Under the pieces are notes generated by a model. It worked only from the letters and a program-made list of their open reading frames with translations. It searched no databases and was not told where the DNA came from. Made by a program: the position numbers and the translations under genes. From Halicephalobus mephisto (lineage: Eukaryota > Nematoda > Chromadorea > Rhabditida > Panagrolaimidae): 64,000 nt of DNA. Each line of letters opens with the position of its first letter. Position 1 is the first letter of the stretch. Positions 1-10,500 of the stretch are shown here, piece by piece. The stretch covers positions 31,634-95,633 of the forward strand of contig SWDT01000172.1 in NCBI GenBank assembly GCA_009193035.1. Reading direction: 5' to 3'.

Positions 1-78
1 ATGCCCATTGATAAAGAAGGCATCTTTGATGGAAAAAACCGCCAAAACGGTGAAAATAATGATCCAATTGCGGTTCAT
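1..78 (-). CDS. Secreted or membrane protein, N-terminus only
   Basis: The minus strand reads ATG at 78-76 and stays open to the window edge, giving 26 residues that start MNRNWIIIFTVLAVFS and continue IKDAFFINGH. This is a typical signal peptide: a short basic and polar start, a hydrophobic core and small residues near a likely cleavage point. A TTTCAG acceptor sits 9 bases before the ATG (plus-strand 87-93), as expected for trans-splicing or a 5' UTR intron. The gene diverges from the angiomotin-like gene at 1677 and the two share the repeat-rich upstream region. The family cannot be told from so little sequence. Confidence 0.6.
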   Translation of the reverse strand, partial: MNRNWIIIFTVLAVFSIKDAFFINGH

Positions 79-239
79 TTTGGGAACTGAAAATTTAACA
101 ATAGCAATAAAATAAAAACGATAAATATTTAATAAGAAACGACTATTGTGGAAATTTAAAAAAATCAATACACTGACAGGAACCGGATATTTCGCGAAAA
201 TGGACATAATATTGATAAAAATATGTGCAAGATTTTGTG

Positions 240-1330
240 CTAGGTTTTAAGGGAGGTTTAGCAGGAGATAAGAAGGTTTAGAAAAGGTTCCTTAGGGGTT
301 GGGAACCAAAGTTATATTCTCTTTTCCGTCAATATTAACAAAAATGAATCATTAAAAACAAATTCATATATAAAAACGAATGAAAAATTAGGGAAAATGA
401 GGCGAAACTTACACAAGGTTCTCTATTAGGGTATAGGAAAAATCTAGAAGAGAAGATATTTCGGAAATGATTTACAAGAACTATGAACCAAAACTATTTT
501 CAGTTTTTCCTTTAGTACCAACAATGATTGATTAGGGAAAGATTCATATATAAAAAGACATTGAGAAATAGGAACAATTTGGATAAAACATGTACACAAT
601 TTTATATTAAACTTTAAGCTTCAAAAACAGAAAAAAAATACAGAAAAGATCAACGAAGAATATAAACTATAATTATCCTGTAATTTTTTGTTATTATCGA
701 CAAAAACAATTAACTAAAAAATTCATATATGGACATACATTGAAAATAGGAACAATATAAGAGAATATATACAATTTTATATTAGGACCAAGGACAAGTT
801 AAAAAAGTTACAAAGGATATAAAGTAGAGTCTTCTTTATGTTTGTCTCAATATCGCCAGAAACAATTGATCTGAGAAACATTCATATATGAATACAAATT
901 AAAAAAGGGTATAACACGTATAGAACGTCATAATAATTCAAAGAAATCGAAACATTATATAAAAAAATAAAGAATATGAAACGAAATTGTCATTATTCCT
1001 GCCTCAGTATCATCAAAAATGGTTAATTTTATAGGGATTTCATATATGAATACGAATTAAAAATAGGTACAACACGTATAGAACGTCATAATAATTCGAA
1101 AAAAATCAAAAAATAAAATTAAAAAAATAAACAATATGAAACAAAATTGTCATTATTCCTGCCTCAGTATCATCAAAAATGGTTAATTTTATAGGGATTT
1201 CATATATGAATACGAATTAAAAATAGCTACAACACGTATAGAACGTCATAATAATTCGAAAAAAATCAAAAAATAAAATTAAAAAAATAAACAATATGAA
1301 ACAAAATTGTCATTGTTTCTGCCTCAATAT
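240..1330. repeat. Tandem array, about 160-184 bp unit, six copies
   Basis: The block TTCATATATGAA or TTCATATATAAA recurs near 363, 547, 722, 883, 1041 and 1201, each time followed by an AAATAGG-like stretch and, in the last three copies, AACACGTATAGAACGTCATAA. The last two units are nearly identical, so the array is youngest on its right side. It fills the divergent intergenic space between the secreted protein and the angiomotin-like gene. I see no coding potential. Confidence 0.8.
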
Positions 1331-1348
1331 CGACAATGAACAGCTAGT

Positions 1349-1363
1349 TTCGCACGTTGCGGG
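1349..1363 (+). promoter_or_regulatory. 15-bp motif shared with two other promoters
   Basis: TTCGCACGTTGCGGG lies 314 bp upstream of the angiomotin-like start. The identical 15-mer occurs at 45306-45320, upstream of NAA20, and a relative, TTCGCACTTTGCC, at 59936-59948 upstream of Integrator subunit 1. It sits in an island (1349-1500) that is less AT-rich than its surroundings and is probably the promoter or 5' leader. Function is inferred from position only. Confidence 0.35.
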
Positions 1364-1676
1364 AGTTTGAGAGGCGAGTCGAGTACCCCGTTCGCCCACC
1401 GATCGCGGAAATTCTTCACTGCATTCCATTCTTCGCGTAACAACCATCTTTCTTCTTTTCTATCTAACAGCTGCACCAAGAGCACTTTTGTTCTCCGACA
1501 AGACGTGTTCCGTTATTTTCTTTTTGCTGATTTAATTTTTAAATATTTTTGAAGAAATTTATTTTTTTAAATTGAATTTTAAAATTTAAAAAAATTAATT
1601 TTTCTTTCAAAAGTCAGATGATGAGACTTTGGAATTGATCGAATTTGGTTAATTTGATCGATCGATTTGTCCGAAA

Positions 1677-4600
1677 ATGGAAGGGTCGACGACCGGGGGC
1701 AACCAGATGCCGATGCCCGGAGGCCAGATCCTTCCCCAGCTCATCATGGAAGCCAAAGCCGCCAGTGGATTGGATATCCGTAAGTCTGTTTACTTACTAC
1801 AAATATTACACTACTATAGAAGTTTAAAAATAAATATTTTCAAAAAAAAAATTGAAATTTTTCAAAAATTAATTTTAAAAAAATTGAAAGTTTTTTAAAA
1901 ATAAAATTAAAAAATTAAATTTTTTTGAAGATAAATTTAAAAAAAAAACGAAAATTAAAAATTAATTTTTTTTCAAAGATAAATTTTAAAAATTAAAAAT
2001 TAAATTTTTTTAAAGATAAATTAAAAAAAAAACGAAAATTAAAAATTAAATTTTTTTCGGAAGAAATTTTTAAAAATTAAAAATTAATTTTTTTTTGAAA
2101 ATAAATTTTTAAAAATTTCATATAAAAGTTTATTTTTTTTATTTTAGAATTTTTAAATTTTTTACGAAATTTTTGTTGCAAAAAATAAAGACGAATTTTT
2201 AAATTGAATTTTTTCAAAACGAACTTGGAAAATTTAAGATTTTAATTTTGTATATTGATTCGAACTTGCTATTAGATTCCAGAAGTTTCCAGAGATTCTG
2301 AGAAGAGTTTTGAATTTTTGATTGGATTCTAGGGGAATTTTAGGGAGATTTTGGGATCTTTGATTGGATTCTAGAAAATTCCATGAAATACTGAAAAATT
2401 TGTAAAATCTTCTGCTGGATTCTGAGAAGATTCTAGGAGGATTCTGGGAGAATTCTAGAACTTTCCAAAAAAATTTAAAAACTTTTAGTCTTTTACTGAA
2501 CTTTGAGAAGATTCAAGGAGGATTCTGGGGGGAAATTCTAAAGGATTCTAGAAGTTCCCAAAAAAATTTAAAAACTTTTAGTCTTTTACTGAACTTTGAG
2601 AAGATTTTAGGAGGATTCTGGGAGAATTCTAGAAGTTCCAAAAAAATTTAAAAACTTTTAGGATCTTGTACTGAATTCTGAGAAAATTCTACATTCCTAG
2701 AGGAGATTCTAGAAAATTTCTAAAAATTCAGAAAACTTTTAGAATTTCCCACTGAATTCCATGAAGATTCTAAAGAATTCTGAATCTTGAAAATTGCAAA
2801 ATTTCGATGTAATTTTAGTTACTATTGTTTCAGATCACGAAGGAGAGGAATCAGACGAGCAAAAGGTCAAAGACATGATTGAAAATTACACGAGTCATTT
2901 ACTACAGCAACAAAAACAAAAAGCAACAGCTTCTAGTCAGCAATTTCGGTTGGTTCTTTGATTATTTTTAAATATGATTTTTTATTTCGAAATATAAGAT
3001 TAATTTTCATTACTTTGATATATGAAACTTATTTTTAAAATCACTTTTATATATGATATTTATCTTTTTTATAACTTTTATACATGAAATTTATTTTTGA
3101 AGTTATTTCGATATATGGAATTTGTCTTTTTTAAACTTTACTATATGGAATTTGTTTTTGAAGTTGTTTTGATATATGAAATTTATTTTTAAAATCACTT
3201 TTATATATGAAAATTATCTCTTTTTAACTTTTATATATGAAAATTATCTTTCAAGTTGTTTTGATATATGGAATTTATTTTTGAAATTACTTTGATATAT
3301 GAAATTTAGAAAGAAGTTATTTTTATATATGAAAATCATCTTTTTTAACTTTGCTATATGGAATTTGTTTTTGAAGTTATTTCGATATATGGAATTTATC
3401 TTTTTTGCTGCTTTTATGTGTGAAATTTAGGAAGAAGTTGTTTTGATATATGAAATTTATTTTTAAAATCATTTTTATATATGAAAATTATCTCTTTTTA
3501 ACTTTTATATATGAAAATTATTTTTGAAATTATTTTGATATATGAAATTTAGGAAGAAGTTGTTTTGATATATGGAATTTATCTTTTCAGACCGTTTATG
3601 CCCTCTGGGCCTCCGCCAGGACCCCCGCCGACGAGCCACTCTCATCCTTGTCTTTTTACAATTGACGGAAACAAAAATGGAAAATCCGATGAATTCAGAC
3701 AGTCTCCATTCAATTCTGGAGAACAGAATCAGATTTATGAAGCTAAAACATACACCAATGGAGGTCCTATTTTTTATCAAGAAGCCCCTCCGGCAAACAC
3801 GACTCCCCCGAACACGGTGATGATTAAAGTAGCGGATTTGACGGCGTTGAGGAACGAAAACGAAATTTTAAAGAAAAAAAATGATAATTTAGAACAAAAA
3901 ATTGGACGATTAAGACAACTAGAACAAGCCTACGACAGAATCGAAAAAGAATTCGAACAAGTTCTTAATCAACGAGAACAACAAGAAAAAATAGAAAAAA
4001 TGGCATTGAATAAAATGGAACAACATATCCAGAGATTAACTCTGGAAAATTCGGCTTTAAATCAAAGAATAGAAGCATTGAGCAACTCTGGCAATCTACC
4101 CCAGGGACCCCTACCCCCTACCCAATCAGACAACATGCAACTGGCCCAGTTGACGATGTTACTCAACGAATACGTCGCTCAAAGTTGGTTTTGAAAATTT
4201 TTATTTTATAGAAATTTCAATTTTCTAGAATTAGAAAATTCAAAAAAATTAGAATATTTTCTAAGATTCTAAAAACTTCCAGAATTTTTTTAGAAATTTC
4301 GATTTTCTAGAATTAAATAGAAAATTCAAAAAAATTAGAATATTTTAAAAATATTTTCTAAGATTCCAAAAACTTCCAGAATTTTTTTGGAAATTTCGAT
4401 TTTCTAGAATTAGAAAATTCAAAAAAATTAGAATATTTTCTAAGATTCTAAAAATTTCTAGAATCTCTTTGGAAATTTCGATTTTTTAGAATTAAACAGA
4501 AAATTCTAAAAAAATTAGAATATTTTAAAAATATTTTCTAAGATTCTAAAAACTTCCAGGATTTTTTTAATAATTTCGATTTTCTAGAATTAAACAGAAA

Positions 4601-6936
4601 ATTCTAAAAAATTAAAATATTTTCTAAGATTCTGAAAATTTCTAGAATCTCTTTGGAAATTTCGATTTTTTAGAATTAAACAGAAAATTTTAAAATTCTC
4701 CAAAAATCCCAGAATTCAAAAAAAAATTCATATATGAAATTTTAAATTTTTAAAAAGTTTTATAAAAATATTTTTGTTTTTTTATAATATTGTGGTTTTC
4801 AGATAAGGAACTCCAAAGTGCGAACGACAGACAAAAAATCGAAATCGACGCTCAAAACGTGACTTTGACGGAACAAACAAACCACATCGTGATGCTCGAG
4901 AAAGCCCTCTCGAACGCTCAGGAAAGACTGGCAACGAAGGACCGGCAATTGATGGACAGTAATGTCTTAGTTGAGAAGTGCAATAATCTCCAGAAGTTGC
5001 TTCAGGAGTCAATAGAAGACAGAAAACGACAAGAAGAATATATGAAAGAAAAAGCAAAATTAGAAATGGATTTTACTTTATTAAAAATTCAAAAAGAAAA
5101 TTCTAGAAAAAATAAAACATCACCAGAATCAGAAGACGCCTCGGGCATGAAGCGGGTCCTCGCCCTGAAGGACGACAAGATAGCCCAACTCGAAGCTATG
5201 ATAATTCAGATCCAGAAAAAATACGGAGAAGATAATCAAAAAAAAGAAATCATGTTGAAAGCAGAAATTGAAAATTTGTAAGTTTTAATTTTATTATTTC
5301 AAAACTATATTTTAAAAATTAAAAATATTTTTAAACAAAGTAGTTTCGAATTTTTAGGATTGAAAAAAATAAGAAAAACGAGTTGTCAGATTTGCCGTTT
5401 TTTCCTTTTTTGTAATGTTGACTCGCTCTTGCGCGGGAATTCAAAAATTAAAGATTTCGAATGACGTTGTTTTGAAACGAATTTGGAAATTTAGGTAAAG
5501 AAAAAAGTTGATTTTGATAGTGAATTGTCAGATTTATCATTTTTTCCTTTTTTGTAATGTTGATTCGCTCTTGCGCGGGAATTTAAAAATTAAAGATTTC
5601 GAATGACGTTGTTTTGAAACGAATTTGGAAGATTTTCTAAAGTTTGGAAATTTAGGTAAAGAAAAAAGTTGATTTTGATAATGAATTGCCAGATTTGCCG
5701 TTTTTTCCTTTTTTGTAAAATTCACTCTCATTTTGCGCGGGAATTTAAAAATTCAAAAAAAATTACTTTTTAATTTTTGTAATGTCGGATTTCAGAAATA
5801 GTCGTTATCGAAAATTGGAGTTAGAAAAGTTGGAAAAAGACAGAAAAATGCAGGAATTACTGAACGACAACAGGAGACTCCACGAGCAGCTGGCGGAAGA
5901 GCGGCATTCCATGGACAGGAGATTTTCCGTTTTGGAGGAAAACGTGAGAAGACTGGCCGTGGGAAGGGCTTCGACGAGTTCTAATCCTCTTTACAGTAAT
6001 TCTCCTCAGATAACTTCAATGACGAAACAGTACCAGGTTTCTGGATTCACGCCGATGACGGGAGCGATGTCGGTTTCGTCGTTGCAGCACTTCGAAAAAG
6101 ATCCGACATTTATCCGACAGAGAAATTTCTCAATTGATCCAGCAATTAAAATGGAAGAAATGCGAAAAAACATAGCAGAAAGAAGAAATCAACAAAGATC
6201 TTTGTCGAAACCGAGAGGTACCCCCCAAGTACCCCATCAGAGTACCAACGGGGGTCATTATAGGACTTCATCCGGACCTTCGTCGGTGATCCATTCTACC
6301 AAGTTGAACGATTTCGAAAATCAAATTGAAATGGAACGACAAATCGCGGATTACATGGCTAATTTGCCTCCGGCAACAAGACGAAAATTCGTAGTTGCGA
6401 CTGGATTAAGCGATAAAGATTTTCTTCAAAATTATCAAGTTCAAAATGTTTCTTCAGGATTTTCAGAAGGAACAAAATTCTCCCTAAGTCGACAAATAAG
6501 CAAAGGATCAAATTCGTCTTCGAAAAAACAAATAACATCTTTAACTCCGACAGATCCAACATCAGAAAAAGACGGCGATTCTGGAGGCATTAGAATTCAT
6601 CTTATTGAACCTTCAACAGAAAGAAAAATTCAAAGTGATGATTCTGAGGAAATTAATTCAAGATCAGGATCAAGTACAACCCCAAGTGAACCAGACGAAC
6701 CCCAGACACCCGCCTCAGGGGTTTCTGCAGCTAGTTTCAGTAGTAATCAAGTTCGAAATTCTCAAATTTATACTTATGAAATTCAACCTCCACAAACCAT
6801 AACCCAAATCCACACAACTACCGTCGTTGAAGTCAATAAAGATCAACTAGGAAGTAAACTTCAAAAAAAAAATCAACGACTTTTACATCATCAACCCAGT
6901 AGTGATCCCACAGGAGGTACCGATAATCCAAGGTGA
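1677..6936 (+). CDS. Angiomotin-like coiled-coil protein
   Basis: Five exons join in phase: 1677-1779, 2834-2948, 3591-4183, 4803-5277 and 5796-6936, giving 808 residues. The order is a Gly/Met/Gln-rich start, a proline-rich stretch near residue 75, a coiled coil at about 145-240 (ENEILKKKNDNLEQKIGRLR), a second coil at about 270-430, a third near 430-480, and a long Ser/Pro/Thr-rich tail. The second coil has ALSNAQ followed by a RKR/EQL-like run, and LALKDDKIAQLEAMI parallels the ILALEADM segment of vertebrate angiomotins, which scaffold Hippo/YAP signalling and cell junctions. I see no PPxY or LPxY motif and no PDZ-binding EYLI end. The ATG at 1677 is preceded by a six-codon upstream frame at 1619. 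The last exon could be mistaken for a separate gene starting at 5782, but the acceptor and phase fit exon 4. The family call is from remembered similarity and is moderately sure; the exon structure is firmer. Confidence 0.7.
2280..2790. repeat. Degenerate intronic repeat rich in TTCTAGAA
   Basis: Intron 1 of the angiomotin-like gene holds imperfect units of about 80 bp built from GGATTCTGGGAGAATTCTAG, then AAGTTCC and AAAAATTTAAAAACTTTTAG. Copies near 2450, 2530 and 2610 are the clearest. Similar TTCTAGAA-rich sequence recurs at 4200-4700, 8050-8220, 48120-48540 and 58840-59290, so this is a dispersed low-complexity family. Confidence 0.6.
2950..3590. repeat. Dense array of ATATATGAAA motifs in intron 2
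   Basis: About 15 copies of TATATGAAA or TATATGGAA occur every 35-45 bases, alternating with TTATTTTTGAAATTATTT-like spacers. The array fills almost the whole of intron 2 of the angiomotin-like gene and ends at the TTTTCAG acceptor before 3591. Confidence 0.75.
4195..4700. repeat. Tandem intronic repeat, about 110-130 bp
   Basis: Intron 3 of the angiomotin-like gene repeats the order GATTTTCTAGAATTA, AAAATTAGAATATTTTCTAA, GATTCTAAAAACTTCCAGA. Four to five imperfect units are visible. No coding content. Confidence 0.6.
5380..5760. repeat. Three-copy intronic repeat with TTGCGCGGGAATT
   Basis: Three diverged units in intron 4 share TGTCAGATTTGCCGTTTTTT, a TTTTTGTAATGTTGA-like run and TTGCGCGGGAATT (near 5433, 5570 and 5734). 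The middle unit also carries AAAGATTTCGAATGACGTTG. A related sequence lies in a coq-6 intron (27870-28030), so this is a dispersed family, not local slippage. Confidence 0.7.
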
Positions 6937-7017
6937 AAATTATTTTATTTTTTTTCATAAAATTCAAGCTCAACGAAGGTCGTTTTTACGAGTTTTCAAA
7001 GATTTCTATCGCGAAAA

Positions 7018-7023
7018 ATAAAT
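7018..7023 (+). terminator. Poly(A) signal AATAAA
   Basis: AATAAA occurs about 80 bases after the stop of the angiomotin-like gene and is the only canonical signal before the minisatellite, so it probably sets the mRNA 3' end. Confidence 0.6.
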
Positions 7024-7194
7024 AATTTTTTAAATGAGATCACATAAAAAGGCTGTACCACAATCATCCCCTCAGGCATTTAGTCCACTTAATATCAGTT
7101 TTAAAACTAAGTTCTTTAAATCACTGATTTCCTAGGGAACTCTAAAAATAAAGAAATCAAAACTAATATTACGAAATCAAGGGAGAGAAATCTT

Positions 7195-7480
7195 CACTAA
7201 GGAAGAAGGAAGGGGGGTTGAAATCCTAATTAAGGAGGAGGATTGAAGATCAGAGATCTCCATTAAAGAAAAGGGAAGGGGGTTAGAATTCTAACTAATA
7301 AAGAGGATTGGGAATCAGAAACCCCCATCAGAGAAAGGGAAAGGTCAAAACTCTAACTAATAGAGGATTGGGAGTCAGAAACCCCCATCAGAGAAAGGGA
7401 AAGGTCAGAATTCTAACTAATAGAGGATTGGGAGTCAGAAACCCTCATCGGAGAAAGAGATGAGGTCCTAAAACCCCTAT
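7195..7480. repeat. 60-bp minisatellite between convergent genes
   Basis: About five units of 60-61 bp carry GAGGATTGGGAGTCAGAAAC, then CCCCATCAGAGAAAGGG and TCTAACTAATA; GAGGATTG starts at 7303, 7363 and 7423. It lies between the 3' ends of the angiomotin-like gene and the cadherin, and is purine-biased on the plus strand. Confidence 0.8.
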
Positions 7481-7557
7481 CGGAAAATGACTGAAGGCCA
7501 GAAATCACCACTGAGGAAAAGGGGATGATTGTTGTACAGCTGACAGTAGACCGGCGT

Positions 7558-10500
7558 TTAGGAAAAATAAATAGCAGGGGTCATGCTGGCTGTTGAAGCT
7601 TGAGAATTAGGAGCAAGTAGATTTCGGGTTCTAGCAGGGGAACTAGCGGCAGTCTGACTTTGATACGTGTTATTAGAATTCTGAATAATCGTTCCAAGAC
7701 ATGATGTTGATTGAGAAGTAAAAATCGACTGAGTGGACACAGGAGGGGCAAAACTAGCTGCTGCATTGGAATAACTAATCGCCACTGTTTCTCTGTCCTT
7801 TTCTTCCCCTAAAGAACCCGTGCTGAACCTCTGAATGTTGGGATTCGTAGTGCCATAGGCGTCGATGTCGGTAGAAGTCGACCTCGTGATAACGACTCCA
7901 GAATCCACAATTACCGGATTAGTTCTCCAACTTTTGTTGTTTCCTCTCCTAGAAGTCGGCCACAACGAACTCCTGAAAAAAAAGTAAAAAAATAAAAATA
8001 AATTTTAAAAAAAGTAAAAAAAATAAAAATTTTAAAGAAAAGTAAAAAAGTGTTAAAAATTTTTAGAGTTTTTTAGAAACTTCTAGAATCCAAATTTCGA
8101 ACAGTTCTAAAAAGATTAGATTTTTTAAAATCTCGAAAATTTCCAAACTTCTAAGATCTTCTGGAAATTTTAGAAGATTTTAGAAAATTAAGATTTTCTG
8201 GAAGTTTCAATTTTCAAGATTTTTGCTGAAAAAAAGAAAAAATTACGATTTGCACTTGCGGGCCATCCACATTCCGAGGAAGATGAAGAAAGCTGCTACT
8301 ACGGTAAAGAAGACGATGAAAATGGCTTCTGTAGGTCCAAACCAACCACTAGGAGGAGTTCTCAACAGGACGTTGACGAAACTTTTGTGTTTTTGACTGT
8401 CTTCGGCCATGACGACTAGTTCGTAGGTGTTTCCGGGGATCACCTTCAGCGTCCCTGGATTACTTAACATTCCATCTTGGTCAATTTTGAAAATACTAAA
8501 AAAGTTATTATTTATTATTTAAAAGAGTAATTTACCCTTGGAGATTCAGAAGTCTGTAACTGACAGTGTCGTTCTCGTCTCTGTCCATGGCCCTCACCTG
8601 TCCGATCATCCCGATTCCCCTGACGTCGAAGAGGTACTCCGGTTGGTCGAATTCCGGCTCGAACACGTTGACTTTCTTCACCGTCAACTCCAACTTTGAC
8701 CATGCTCTCTGAAAAACCCAAAATTATAAAAAATAAAAACGAATATTATTGCGAAATCTCGAAATTTTAAAACCTTTCAAAATTCCGGTTTCATATATCG
8801 ATTTTACGTTTATGTTAAATTTTGGGAATTTTAATGTAATTTTAGTGATAAATATAAAAATTAAAAGTAGATTTTACATAAAGTTGTTTGAATATGAATT
8901 TTTGGAACTTTCAGAATTCTTGATTCAGATTATTTCGACAATTTTTGAGATTCTAGAAGGTCCCGAAAATTTATGAAATTTTTAAAAGTTTAATAATCTT
9001 TAATTACATTCTGGAAACTTTTAATAAAATTTCAGAAGTTTCTAGAATCTCGATTTTAAGTAATTTCGAAAAATTTAAGAATCTTCGATTAGATTCCGAA
9101 GACTCAATAGAATTCTAGAAAAATTTAGAAGTTTCCAAAATTCTGTAAAAATCTTCGAAAAAAGTGAAATTTTAATTTTTACAAAACTAGAAAAAAACGA
9201 AATTTTAATTTACAAAATTACAAAACTTTGAAAAAAATGAAAATTTAATTTTTACAAAATTAGAAAACTTCGGAAAAAACGGAATTTTAATTTTTGAAAA
9301 ATTAGAAAAAAACGGAATTTTAATTTTTACAAAATTCCAAAAAAACGAAATTTTAATTTTTACAAAATTAGAAAACTTTGGAAAAAAAGAAATTTTAATT
9401 TTTGAAAAATTAGAAAATGAAAATTTAATTTTTGAAAAATTCAAAAAAAAAACGGAATTTTAATTTTTGAAAAATTCCAAAAAAACGGAATTTTAATTTT
9501 TGAAAAATTCCAAAAAAACGAAATTTTAATTTTTACAAAATTAGAAAACTTACACTTTTGCCATCTGTGACCAGCAACCTCATTGAGTATTTTCCTTTCG
9601 TCGGGGTTGAATTCAAGAATATCCGTCCGGTGAGTTCCTCTATGTAAGCAATGTTAGAATCGTCTTCAAGGATACTGTATCTTAATTTTATGTTCGGTGT
9701 TGATGAAATTGCTTTTACTTGAGTCACTTCCATGCCTTTGGGAGAATTCGAGGTCAACTGAAACTTGATTGTTTTGAAAGATTTAGGGAATCCCGATTAA
9801 AATCCAAATTCGGATGGCCACTTGAGTGTCTAGAGTGGCCCGCAAGTTGACTTTCGGGCTCTCGATAGATCTCAAATAATTCAAATCGGAATTGTACAAT
9901 CTCGACTTACCTGGACAGAGTACAGTAAGTGCTGGAATTCGATCGAAGACTGATTTGTCACTCTCAAAATGGCCATGGCTGCTCTCTCAGGTCTGTTCAC
10001 TTGTCGGACCTAAAAGTATTTTTTTCAAGTATACTTTTTGAGTCTCAAATTACTGTCAAAAAACAACTTGAAAACTTTGAAGATCATTTGATGGTGTTTT
10101 TAGGTTAAAATAGAATTTTATTTCTTAACTATCGCTTTTGGATTTCTTTTTTTAGAAAAACCGGTTCACTCAATGACCAGAATTCGACCTAAACAATTGC
10201 CAATTAACTGGCCAGATGTTAGTCAAAATCCGGGTCCTTGAAGTACCAAAAAAGAGAAATTTATTAATTTCAAAAAGTAATTATATATCGCAAACCATGA
10301 CGTTGTTCAAGTCTCTCACAAGTGCCCAATCGAAAAGGTTTCATTACGGAATTATCCAGGAACAAGTATTTCTCAAAATGAAAGGAAAAAAAGAAGAAAA
10401 CAAGATAAATCAACATAAATTCAACTTTTTTAGGACTTTCGATGCAAATTCTTTTTCAAATTAGCAAATTAAAGAAGTTATGGTTTTCAGGAACTTTCGC

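Noticed and set aside
240..1330. CRISPR-like array here and at other tandem repeats
   Set aside because: Units are direct tandem satellites without unique spacers of fixed length, and the DNA is eukaryotic.
1645..1827. An alternative frame over the first angiomotin-like exon
   Set aside because: It starts at TTG, not ATG, and reads across the donor at 1780; the frame from 1677 joins all later exons in phase.
5782..6936. A separate gene beginning at the ATG at 5782
   Set aside because: An ATTTCAG acceptor inside this reading (5789-5795) joins exon 4 in phase and continues the coiled coil, so it is the last exon of the angiomotin-like gene.
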